Shown here: piece by piece, positions 45,041 to 52,425 of the stretch
Layout: each line of letters begins with the position of its first letter
Position numbering within the stretch: the first letter of the stretch is position 1
Assembly: GCA_045119035.1 (NCBI GenBank)
Contig: JBGVCU010000042.1
Location: forward strand, 36,040-100,039
DNA from: CAYVQA01 sp045119035
GTDB taxonomy: Bacteria > Bacillota_I > Bacilli_A > ML615J-28 > CAG-313
DNA length: 64,000 nt
Direction: 5' to 3'
The notes under the pieces: model-generated
Told to the model about the DNA's origin: nothing
The model's database searches: none
Seen by the model: the letters and a program-made list of their open reading frames with translations, nothing else
Made by a program: the position numbers and the translations under genes

Positions 45041-46378
45041 TTACTCAGTTTTATCTTTTTTTAAGTTAACAATTAAGTTTACAATGATTCCAAGAATTAA
45101 AGAACACGCAACAGTTGTTAATTGAATTTTTCCGAATGAAAGTGTCATTCCTCCAACACCTGCAATTAGAATTACACTAACAACAAATAGATTTCTATTA
45201 TCATTTAAATCTACTTTTTGGATCATTTTAAGTCCTGATACTGAAATGAATCCATATAATGCAATACATACACCACCCATAACACAGTTAGGAATAGTTG
45301 ATAAGAATGTTGAGAATGGACCAAAGAATGAAATTAAGATTGCTAATATTGCAGTATAAACAATTGTAATAACAGATGCATTTCCACTAATAGCAACACA
45401 TCCAACAGATTCTCCATAAGTTGTATTTGGACATCCTCCGAATAATGCACCACTCATAGAACCAATACCATCTCCTAGTAATGTTCTATTTAAACCTGGT
45501 TCTTCAAGTAAATCTGATTCGATAATTGTTGATAAATTTTTATGGTCAGCAATATGTTCTGCGAATACAACAAATGCAACAGGAATATAAGCTACTGCAA
45601 TTGTTCCAATATGAGTCCAAGTTAAATCTTTAAATCCTTTAAATGCTTTAATAAATGTAAAATCAGGAACCCATTGGATATTTCTAAATACAGAGAAATT
45701 AATAACTTTTAATGCGTCATTATCAATAATATGTCCTAATGCAGTAAATAAACTTGCAAGTACATATCCAGCTAAAATACCAATAATAAATGGCACCATT
45801 TTAAACATCTTTTTACCATATACTGAACAAATGATTACAGTAAATAATGTAACTAATCCACAGATAATAGAAACATAGATACTACCAGTAGATACAGCAA
45901 ATTGTTTAGTTAAATCACCAATAGCATTTTTAGCAAGTGATAAACCGATGATTGCAACAGTAGGACCAATAATTACAGCTGGCATAAGTTTGTTAATCCA
46001 TTGTACACCTACTTGTTTAACAACAACAGAAATTACAACATATACAAGACCAGCAAAAACAGCACCGATGATAAGACCTAAATATCCTGCTGAAATAGAT
46101 GCAGCACCACTAAATGCACTTAACATTGAACCAATAAAAGCAAACGAAGATCCTAAGAATACAGGACTCTTAAATTTAGTAAATAATAAATATACAAGTG
46201 TACCAACACCTGCCCCAAATAATGCAGCTGTTTGAGACATTGCGGCACCAGGAATATTACTATTAATAATAGATGGAACAGCAATTGTTGCTGCCATAAT
46301 AGCTAATAATTGTTGAAATGCGAATAAAATTGTTTTACTAAATGATGGTTTATCATTAACGTTATAAATTAGTTTCAT
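45041..46378 (-). CDS. NCS2-family uracil permease
   Basis: 445 aa from the ATG with an AAAGGAGGTATGAAT site (an earlier ATG six bases up abuts the Shine-Dalgarno sequence). About twelve to fourteen helices. TFAFQQLLAIMAATIAVP-like residues near the start and the NCS2 signature GCPNTTYGESVG with nearby VVFAEHIADHKNLS are conserved. The family carries uracil, xanthine or uric acid; the pyrimidine-type attenuator in its leader points to uracil (uraA/pyrP). Udk, encoded at 19713-20330, is in the same salvage pathway. Substrate is inferred from the leader and family. Confidence 0.87.
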   Translation of the reverse strand: MKLIYNVNDKPSFSKTILFAFQQLLAIMAATIAVPSIINSNIPGAAMSQTAALFGAGVGTLVYLLFTKFKSPVFLGSSFAFIGSMLSAFSGAASISAGYLGLIIGAVFAGLVYVVISVVVKQVGVQWINKLMPAVIIGPTVAIIGLSLAKNAIGDLTKQFAVSTGSIYVSIICGLVTLFTVIICSVYGKKMFKMVPFIIGILAGYVLASLFTALGHIIDNDALKVINFSVFRNIQWVPDFTFIKAFKGFKDLTWTHIGTIAVAYIPVAFVVFAEHIADHKNLSTIIESDLLEEPGLNRTLLGDGIGSMSGALFGGCPNTTYGESVGCVAISGNASVITIVYTAILAILISFFGPFSTFLSTIPNCVMGGVCIALYGFISVSGLKMIQKVDLNDNRNLFVVSVILIAGVGGMTLSFGKIQLTTVACSLILGIIVNLIVNLKKDKTE

Positions 46379-46397
46379 ATTCATACCTCCTTTTTTC

Positions 46398-46428
46398 AAA
46401 AAAAATAGAGTTGAAAAAATCAACTCTA
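46398..46428 (-). terminator. Attenuator terminator before the uracil permease gene
   Basis: On the minus strand arms TAGAGTTGA and TCAACTCTA with a 5-base loop, then eight T. It starts 7 bases after the stop codon of the leader peptide and ends 19 bases before the permease ATG. Confidence 0.85.
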
Positions 46429-46435
46429 GTGGAAA

Positions 46436-46504
46436 CTAAAAAAATGAAAAAAATGTATCATTGAAAACTAAAGTATTGTTCATAAAACTAACTGCGTTTT
46501 TCAT
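46436..46504 (-). CDS. Leader peptide of the uracil permease attenuator
   Basis: A 22-codon reading frame: MKNAVSFMNNTLVFNDTFF then SFF, with a strong GGAGG site 8 bases before its ATG. Its last codons contain TTTTTTT CA TTTTTTT in the RNA sense, two long U runs, then TAG. The stop is right before the attenuator hairpin, so a ribosome at the end of the frame would cover the 5' arm. The arrangement is like the E. coli pyrBI leader, where low UTP makes RNA polymerase pause at U runs. Whether the peptide itself has a function is unknown. Confidence 0.75.
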   Translation of the reverse strand: MKNAVSFMNNTLVFNDTFFSFF

Positions 46505-46536
46505 AAATACATTCCTCCTCTGTTTTATTCTGCAAT

Positions 46537-46565
46537 ATTTTATCAAATTTTCACAGTTTTTGCAA
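46537..46565 (-). promoter_or_regulatory. Promoter of the uracil permease leader
   Basis: Minus strand TTGCAA (46565-46560), 17-base spacer, TAAAAT (46542-46537), about 30 bases before the leader peptide ATG. Confidence 0.7.
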
Positions 46566-46604
46566 GCAATTAGATAATATAAATTTCAATAACTACCAAT
46601 CTTC

Positions 46605-46633
46605 TTGCAAATATTACCAAATTATTATATAAT
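46605..46633 (+). promoter_or_regulatory. Promoter of the 137-aa membrane protein gene
   Basis: TTGCAA (46605-46610), 17-base spacer, TATAAT (46628-46633), 27 bases before the ATG. Confidence 0.65.
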
Positions 46634-46660
46634 ATATAAAATTAAAGGAGGCTTGAAGAT

Positions 46661-47074
46661 ATGTTTGAACATAAGAATAAAGTCTGGTATAAAGGTGTAT
46701 TTGTAATATCAATTTTGATGCTAGCAATACCAGGTATTTTTACATTAATTTTTTATAAAACAATGTCAATTTCTAGAATAAATCAGACACTTGAAGTCTC
46801 AAAATATACCTCAATCTTCTTAGGATGTGTTTGCGGACTATTATTTGATGGAACATGCATTCTTACAGGATTATTTAAAGGTACTTTTAAAGTTGTTATT
46901 TTACGAATTAGAGAATTCTTTTTAGACTTACAAGTTTCTTTTAAATTTGCAGTTAAAAACTACTTCTATGATATAAAAGAAAATGGTGTAATGTTTTGGA
47001 TTCTTTTAGCTTTAATTGGTTCAACAGTATATTTTGCTGTAGATAGTATACAACAATTATTAATATTAATATAA
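46661..47074 (+). CDS. Hypothetical three-helix membrane protein
   Basis: 137 aa with three hydrophobic segments (about 13-32, 47-70 and 113-134) and a cytoplasmic-looking middle (FKFAVKNYFYDIKENG). Good AAAGGAGGC ribosome site. Monocistronic, with its own promoter; its terminator has been interrupted by the inserted element described next. No recognised family. Confidence 0.75.
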   Translation: MFEHKNKVWYKGVFVISILMLAIPGIFTLIFYKTMSISRINQTLEVSKYTSIFLGCVCGLLFDGTCILTGLFKGTFKVVILRIREFFLDLQVSFKFAVKNYFYDIKENGVMFWILLALIGSTVYFAVDSIQQLLILI

Positions 47075-47080
47075 AAAAAG

Positions 47081-47096
47081 GGAAGTTTATACTTCC
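47081..47096. terminator. Left remnant of an interrupted bidirectional terminator
   Basis: GGAAGT-TTAT-ACTTCC hairpin. With the right remnant (47457-47470), removal of the inserted element restores GGGAAGT, loop TTAT, ACTTCCC followed by TTTTA. Confidence 0.7.
47089..47096. repeat. Target site duplication, left copy
   Basis: ATACTTCC, identical to 47457-47464. Confidence 0.75.
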
Positions 47097-47188
47097 GATT
47101 ATATAAATTAGTTTAGGGTCTATGTATACCTATAAAGCACTTTAGGGTCTCCCTATACTTCTTTATAGGTCTTTTTTAATATAAAAAA

Positions 47189-47236
47189 GTAACTCCTTCT
47201 ATAATGTAATTGCGAACACACACAGAAAGGAGTTAC
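47189..47236 (+). promoter_or_regulatory. RBS-hiding inverted repeat with internal promoter box in the MITE
   Basis: GTAACTCCTT (47189-47198) is complementary to AAGGAGTTAC (47227-47236), which contains the Shine-Dalgarno sequence of the following short frame. A TATAAT box (47200-47205) lies in between, with only a poor -35 region. Transcripts starting just after it would lack the left arm and have a free RBS, whereas read-through RNA would fold and hide it. Confidence 0.6.
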
Positions 47237-47296
47237 ATGAATAATGATACCATAAATATAGACATTCCTATAAAAGGGGACTCTAAACGTAAGTAA
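47237..47296 (+). CDS. 19-codon frame in the MITE, probable transposase N-terminal remnant
   Basis: MNNDTINIDIPIKGDSKRK with an AAAGGAGTTAC site 0-6 bases before the ATG. It has no similarity that can be named and is too short for a domain. It may be the leftover start of the parent element's transposase, or a peptide kept for unknown reasons. Confidence 0.4.
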   Translation: MNNDTINIDIPIKGDSKRK

Positions 47297-47340
47297 TCTT
47301 ATGCTTATATTATATCATTTAATATGTGTGTTTGTAAAGA

Positions 47341-47368
47341 AAAATCCGACCATTTCTAGTCGGATTTT
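47341..47368 (+). terminator. Terminator inside the MITE
   Basis: Arms AAAATCCGAC and GTCGGATTTT with further T, downstream of the 19-codon frame. Confidence 0.75.
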
Positions 47369-47456
47369 TTTTGACCCTAAAGTTCTTTACAGGAATTAAA
47401 ACCCTAAACATCTTTATAGGTATTTTTACTTGAACCCTAAACTAATTTATAGGGCC

Positions 47457-47464
47457 ATACTTCC
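47457..47464. repeat. Target site duplication, right copy
   Basis: ATACTTCC, identical to 47089-47096, followed by CTTTTA, the right part of the interrupted terminator. Confidence 0.75.
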
Positions 47465-47467
47465 CTT

Positions 47468-48910
47468 TTATTCTTTTTTCCATACATTTACTTGTTTATT
47501 TTGAAATTTCTTTTTAAAGATTTTTCTTCTAAATAAGAATATTGTATAAACAAGCCACAATCCAAAGAATACACAACATGCAATTAAAGCATTATTATAT
47601 GATTTACCAGCAAACCCCAATAAGAAAAGTAATGGTGCAATCAAAAGTGTTGCAGGGAATGTTGATAATATATATAAATTAGATGTAGGTGTTTTTAAAT
47701 TTGGATCAATTTCTTTTAACAAGATCATACCATTTGATGCTGTACCAGTTAAAGTTCCAAAACTCATTAAGAAAAATTCATGTTCGAATCCTTTAAAACA
47801 ATGCTTAGATACAATTCTAATATATATGTATGTAGCTAAACATCCAACTAAAGCTAGAATAACAATTGGTAAAATATAATTTTTAATAGAATTAATTTCA
47901 ATTGCAGAAACTCCAGCAACAATCATTAAGTCAAATGAGAATCCTGAAATTCGATCCATTTGATAATTATTAATATAGTCTCTACTCATTAAATTTGATT
48001 TTCTTAAAAATTTAACTACAAATTTAATTAAAGTAGCACCAATTACTGCCCACATGAAGTTAAATCCCCAAGCAATGCTATTTGTAAAATCAGAAATAAC
48101 AGCAAGTAAACACATAATTCCGAAAGCTAAAGCATAAGCAACTGCAACAAATCCCATTTGAATTGAGAATTTATCTACAGATTCATTATCAGGAATTTCA
48201 TTTCCAGTGAAGTTTGTATAATTTACATTGTCGTCTTGTTCTTCTTCAATTACAATTTGACCTTTTTTCTTAAAAATATTAATATAAATTACACCAAAAA
48301 CGCTCGCAACAATAAAACCAATAGAAGCAAGTGATAATCCAAAACTTCCACCACCACTAAATTGTGCACTTGGCATATTGCTAAAATTAATTCCCCAAGT
48401 CATTGCATTTCCTGGTCCTTGTCCAAATGCAAGTGGCAACATAATACCAGATACATAAGGTACAAGTTTATCGCTATGTTTTGTTAATAGGAATAAAACT
48501 AAAGTAATAGCAAGTCCTAAAAAAGCTTGTAACATATATACTCCACCTTGAAGTACACCATTTTCCATTACTTGTGTTTTATCAACTTTTATATCTTTAG
48601 GTTTAGATTTTAAACTCATCGCTGCAAAACCAATACCTAGCCCATGATATGTAATAACTTGCATTAAACTATTATTAACAATGTGATGCCCAAAAGCTTG
48701 TCCAATTAAATCTACAATTAGAAGTAAAGTACCTCCTAATAAAGCTGACGGAATTAAACATTTTCTAAATAGAGGTATTTTTCTTCTTAAAATATTTCCT
48801 AGTAATAAGAATATTAATAAAAGACCAAGTTGACATAGGAATGACCAAACAGGTCCATAATTAGCTAGAGAAAAATCCCATGAAGTATTTTTTCCTAATA
48901 ATCTTATCAT
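47468..48910 (-). CDS. GltS-like sodium/solute symporter
   Basis: 480 aa, about twelve helices in two inverted halves. The re-entrant-loop type motifs LPLAFGQGPGNAMTWG in the first half and SFGTLTGTASNGMILLKEID in the second are characteristic of GltS-family Na+/glutamate symporters. The middle loop (about 215-255) is acidic. Adjacent to and probably co-transcribed with the YfcC-like gene (14 bases apart), both leftward. Its 3' end coincides with the terminator broken by the MITE. Glutamate is the family substrate, not shown here. Confidence 0.8.
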   Translation of the reverse strand: MIRLLGKNTSWDFSLANYGPVWSFLCQLGLLLIFLLLGNILRRKIPLFRKCLIPSALLGGTLLLIVDLIGQAFGHHIVNNSLMQVITYHGLGIGFAAMSLKSKPKDIKVDKTQVMENGVLQGGVYMLQAFLGLAITLVLFLLTKHSDKLVPYVSGIMLPLAFGQGPGNAMTWGINFSNMPSAQFSGGGSFGLSLASIGFIVASVFGVIYINIFKKKGQIVIEEEQDDNVNYTNFTGNEIPDNESVDKFSIQMGFVAVAYALAFGIMCLLAVISDFTNSIAWGFNFMWAVIGATLIKFVVKFLRKSNLMSRDYINNYQMDRISGFSFDLMIVAGVSAIEINSIKNYILPIVILALVGCLATYIYIRIVSKHCFKGFEHEFFLMSFGTLTGTASNGMILLKEIDPNLKTPTSNLYILSTFPATLLIAPLLFLLGFAGKSYNNALIACCVFFGLWLVYTIFLFRRKIFKKKFQNKQVNVWKKE

Positions 48911-48924
48911 AAATCCTCCTTTTA

Positions 48925-50358
48925 TTAATAACCAATTAATGTTGCTATAACAAGTAGTAATAATACAATTAATATGTTAAATACAAATAACCATTTTGAT
49001 TTCTTCATCCATCCAATATAATTCATTCCAATCATTGAAAGACCAATTAATAATACTGGAGAAGTAGGAAAGAAAATATTTGAATATCCATCTGCAAATA
49101 GATATGTTAGAGTTAATGTATTATTTGAAATATCCATATTAACACAAGATAAAATTCCCATAACAAATATTGCTTTTGCTGTTGAACTAGAAATAAAGAA
49201 TTCTAAAACTAAAATCACTAAATAAATTAAAATAACTATAACAATAGAATTATGATTACTCATTAGTGTAGAAATATAGTTAGTAATTGTTGCAATTATC
49301 ATTCCTTCTTCAAGAATATATTTGATACTTGATGCAAGAAGAATTAAAACTATTGTAGGTAGTGCAGCAACTACTCCGTTTAGAAAACTTTTCAATACTT
49401 GTTTTTTATTTTCTTCAACTAAGAATCCGCAAAGAAGACCCCCAACTAAAAAGATTACTATTAGGAATACAACTATCAATCCACGTAAAGAGGCAATTGA
49501 AGTTATTGTGATAATTGAAAGTAAAACAATTGATAAGAAAGTCGCATATACTCTAAAGATTTTTTTCGAGTTTTCAATAGATTCTAAATCTTCTTCTTCA
49601 ATTTTCTTTTCTAAGTCGTGTTCATATGTTGGTGATTTTTTTGGATCTTTTTTAATTTTTTTAATATGAATTAATATATAAAGTAATAATAATCCATACA
49701 TTAATAAAAATACAATAATTCTATACCATAATCCATCAAGTGGACTAGTACCTAGAATATTAGAAACAATCAGTACAGTAAATGGATTAGTAATTGCACT
49801 AGCAAAACCAAAAGCAGTTGCAACAATACAAATTAAAAATCCAGTAAATGAGTCATAACCAATTGAACAAGTTAAAATAATTATAATTGGAAGTAAAGCT
49901 AGAACTTCTTCAAATAGACCGAAGAATGCTCCAAAACACATAAACACTAATGTAATTAAAGAAATTAAAATTACTTTGTTTTCTTTGAATCTTCTTACTA
50001 TTTTTAAGATAAACACTTTAATTCCTAATGTATCACTCATCACTTGGAAACAACCAGAAATACAAAGTATAAAAACAGATAAACAAATTAAAGTAACTCC
50101 ATCATTAGAAAAAAGCACTAGTATTGGAGCAAATATTCCTTTAAAAATATTTATTCCATTTAAATCAGCTAGTTCCATATAATGATCATATAATGTTGTA
50201 ATACTTCCATCAGGATTTGTAATTTGAACAAAAGTACCTTTTGGTAAAATATACGTTAAAATAATCGAAGCAATTACAACTAAAATTAACATAAAGAAAA
50301 CATCAAAAAAAGTTTTCTTTGAAATATTTAAAATTTTATTTTTATTCATTTTGTTCAC
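48925..50358 (-). CDS. YfcC-family (C4-dicarboxylate/AbgT-like) carrier
   Basis: 477 aa with about twelve helices. The N-terminal ILPKGTFVQI, FGLFEEVLALLPIIIIL and the C-terminal SSSTAKAIFVMGI and FPTSPVLLIGLSMI blocks are typical of YfcC/DcuC-type transporters. Substrates known in the family include dicarboxylates and arginine/ornithine; not predictable here. Start overlaps the stop of the DedA-acyltransferase gene by 17 bases, and the GltS-like gene follows, so the three form a leftward unit. Confidence 0.8.
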   Translation of the reverse strand: MNKMNKNKILNISKKTFFDVFFMLILVVIASIILTYILPKGTFVQITNPDGSITTLYDHYMELADLNGINIFKGIFAPILVLFSNDGVTLICLSVFILCISGCFQVMSDTLGIKVFILKIVRRFKENKVILISLITLVFMCFGAFFGLFEEVLALLPIIIILTCSIGYDSFTGFLICIVATAFGFASAITNPFTVLIVSNILGTSPLDGLWYRIIVFLLMYGLLLLYILIHIKKIKKDPKKSPTYEHDLEKKIEEEDLESIENSKKIFRVYATFLSIVLLSIITITSIASLRGLIVVFLIVIFLVGGLLCGFLVEENKKQVLKSFLNGVVAALPTIVLILLASSIKYILEEGMIIATITNYISTLMSNHNSIVIVILIYLVILVLEFFISSSTAKAIFVMGILSCVNMDISNNTLTLTYLFADGYSNIFFPTSPVLLIGLSMIGMNYIGWMKKSKWLFVFNILIVLLLLVIATLIGY

Positions 50359-52240
50359 TTAACTTAACAACTTCGTCTACTATTAATGCCCATTTAGCAC
50401 ATTGGGCTTTATTATTAACTGGATAAAAATAATATAAAATATTTCCATTATATAATTCAAACTCTTCTCCAGCACTGAAAGCTAAACCTTTAATATCAGC
50501 TGTATTAATAGCAAAATCTAATTCAGAGTTGCCAACCATTCCTTTAAATGTAAATTTGTCGTTATTTAATGTGCAAACACCAAATCCTACTTTATCAAGT
50601 TTAGGACTTTCTAAACTTAATGCCTTAATAATAACATCTGTTTCGATTGTTTTATTGGCTTTAATAGTATTTTCAATTTCATAATCAGTAATAAATTTAT
50701 ACCAATCATGAATATTTTCAAAATTAAATTCATTTTCTGAAAAACTATAATCTTTTAATAAACTAACATTAAATCCACAATGATCACAAGTTATTGTATT
50801 ACCTTTTGTTGAAAGTTTAAATTCTTCGTGACATTTTGGACAATGATATAGTAAATTATGAAGTCCAACAGCTTTCTTTTTATTTTTATATACATAGTGG
50901 TTTTCTTTTGCATATTCAAAATCATTATAAGCAATGTTTTCGTTTATAATTTTATTTACTTCTTCAATAGATAATGTATCTAATTCTTCTTTGGTAATTA
51001 TTCTGTTTACTTTTGTATGAATATGACCTTTAATACGACGGTGTCTCCATTTTGGATTAACAAGATATGCTCCATTAATGGTAGCTATTGCAACAGGTAA
51101 TTTTAATTGTTTAACAAGTTTTCCTGTTTCGTTAGTAACTCTATAATTGGTACCATCTGCAGATAATCTTCCTTCTGGACACATATAAATAGGGTATCCC
51201 GCTTTTGTAGATTTTAAAATACCTTTAATTGTTTCAATATCAGGACTAAATAATTTTTTAGGAATAACACCTGTTTTATATAAATATTTTCGATATGTTT
51301 TATTTCTAAAATAATATCTATTTAAAATAAATGCATATCTTCTTGGAGCACCTAATGTTGAAGCATAATATACATCAAAGAACGATCCATGATTTGAAAG
51401 AAGTACATATGGTCCTTCTATTTCATCAATACCATTTTTTTCAAAAGATGCAGTTGTTTTAAACTTACAAATAAATGAAAATAATTTATATAAGATATTA
51501 TAATAAATAGAATCTGGTGTATATTGATGTTCTTTAAAATACATTCTTCTAACAACTATAATAACACCTAATCCAACAACAATAATTAATGCTAAACCAA
51601 TTAATAAAGTATAAATAAATGGCATATCATTAAATAATAAAATTCTTACAATTGTACTAAATACTGTTGCTACTAAAATGTCAGGAATACAACCAGTTGT
51701 ACATGTTAATATATATCTTCTATATGATATTTTTGATGTAGCACCATAGTAAGCAATTGCCCCAAGAGGAATAATAGGTGCAATAAACATTAAGTACATT
51801 ACAGTTTGAATACTACCATGTTGTTTTTTACGATTAATTTCTTGAAGTTTATCATTAATTTTGTCTTCAGTACCTTTTAGTACTTTTGGTTGGAAATTAA
51901 ACATTCTTACAAGTAAGAAAATGATTGTTGAACCAACAAAAACTCCCGCAATACATAGAGGCACTGCAATATACCAAGGATATGCAAGCCCTGCAGCAAG
52001 CTGGATAAATGTAGTAGAAATAAATACTACTATCATTTGCATTGCTTCAATTAAAATTATTGATAAGTATCCAAAAATACCTTTGTCACCTAAAACATCA
52101 TTAATATGTTCTAAATCATCATTTTTTTGTAAAACAAAAATATCTTTAATAATGTCTTTAACATAAAAGAACAAATAAATTAATGATGCTAATGCAATTA
52201 TAGAAATAATTATGCTTTTAAAATCTAGTCTTTTTTTCAT
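50342..52240 (-). CDS. DedA/VTT - PlsC acyltransferase - zinc ribbon fusion protein
   Basis: 632 aa. About residues 50-225 form a membrane domain of the DedA/VTT (TVP38/TMEM64) type (GLAYPWYIAVPLCIAGVFVGS and PIIPLGAIAYYGATSK); such proteins move lipids between leaflets. About 260-430 is a PlsC-like acyltransferase with HX4D (His284, Asp289) and CPEGR (Glu356). A C4 zinc ribbon follows (Cys467, 470, 485, 488), then a beta-rich C-terminal domain. The last three parts are shared with two other genes in this window. The combined architecture is unfamiliar to me. It could acylate and flip a glycerolipid; this is inference. Confidence 0.8.
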   Translation of the reverse strand: MKKRLDFKSIIISIIALASLIYLFFYVKDIIKDIFVLQKNDDLEHINDVLGDKGIFGYLSIILIEAMQMIVVFISTTFIQLAAGLAYPWYIAVPLCIAGVFVGSTIIFLLVRMFNFQPKVLKGTEDKINDKLQEINRKKQHGSIQTVMYLMFIAPIIPLGAIAYYGATSKISYRRYILTCTTGCIPDILVATVFSTIVRILLFNDMPFIYTLLIGLALIIVVGLGVIIVVRRMYFKEHQYTPDSIYYNILYKLFSFICKFKTTASFEKNGIDEIEGPYVLLSNHGSFFDVYYASTLGAPRRYAFILNRYYFRNKTYRKYLYKTGVIPKKLFSPDIETIKGILKSTKAGYPIYMCPEGRLSADGTNYRVTNETGKLVKQLKLPVAIATINGAYLVNPKWRHRRIKGHIHTKVNRIITKEELDTLSIEEVNKIINENIAYNDFEYAKENHYVYKNKKKAVGLHNLLYHCPKCHEEFKLSTKGNTITCDHCGFNVSLLKDYSFSENEFNFENIHDWYKFITDYEIENTIKANKTIETDVIIKALSLESPKLDKVGFGVCTLNNDKFTFKGMVGNSELDFAINTADIKGLAFSAGEEFELYNGNILYYFYPVNNKAQCAKWALIVDEVVKLSEQNE

Positions 52241-52389
52241 AATTTATCACCACTTAAAATTTAAATTACATAAGAATATAAGTAGATAATTTTATTTATA
52301 ATAATTAAAAATTCTTATAATAATTTTATAGTACAATAAATATTATACCATAATTAGACAAAAAAATCACTTAAAGCACTTAATATAAA

Positions 52390-52420
52390 AACCAATATTA
52401 GAATAAATCTAATATTGGTT
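52390..52420 (-). terminator. Terminator after the 394-aa acyltransferase gene
   Basis: Arms AACCAATATTAG and CTAATATTGGTT, followed leftward by TTTT. Confidence 0.8.
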
Positions 52421-52425
52421 ATTGT

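Larger units (their letters stand above)
47097..47456. mobile_element. MITE-like non-autonomous element, 360 bp
   Basis: Flanked by the 8-bp duplication ATACTTCC. Inner terminal inverted repeats of 18 bp are exact: TATAAATTAGTTTAGGGT at 47102-47119 and its complement at 47434-47451; the outermost 5 bases differ. Each end carries further copies of a related 18-bp unit (consensus TATAAAGNNNTTTAGGGT): 47131-47148 on the left, 47401-47418 and 47374-47391 on the right in reverse orientation, and a degenerate copy at 47154-47170. The middle has no transposase gene, only a short frame and a terminator. An 8-bp duplication is usual for IS256-, ISL3- and IS1595-type elements; the parent family cannot be named. 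Confidence 0.8.

Noticed and set aside
46379..46660. Purine riboswitch or PyrR-binding attenuator ahead of the NCS2 permease
   Set aside because: No purine aptamer core and no PyrR anti-antiterminator-like stem were seen; the leader-peptide arrangement explains the region better.
47097..47456. CRISPR array, suggested by the repeated 18-bp units
   Set aside because: The units are in inverted orientation at two ends, spacing is uneven and no cas genes exist; terminal repeats of a mobile element fit.
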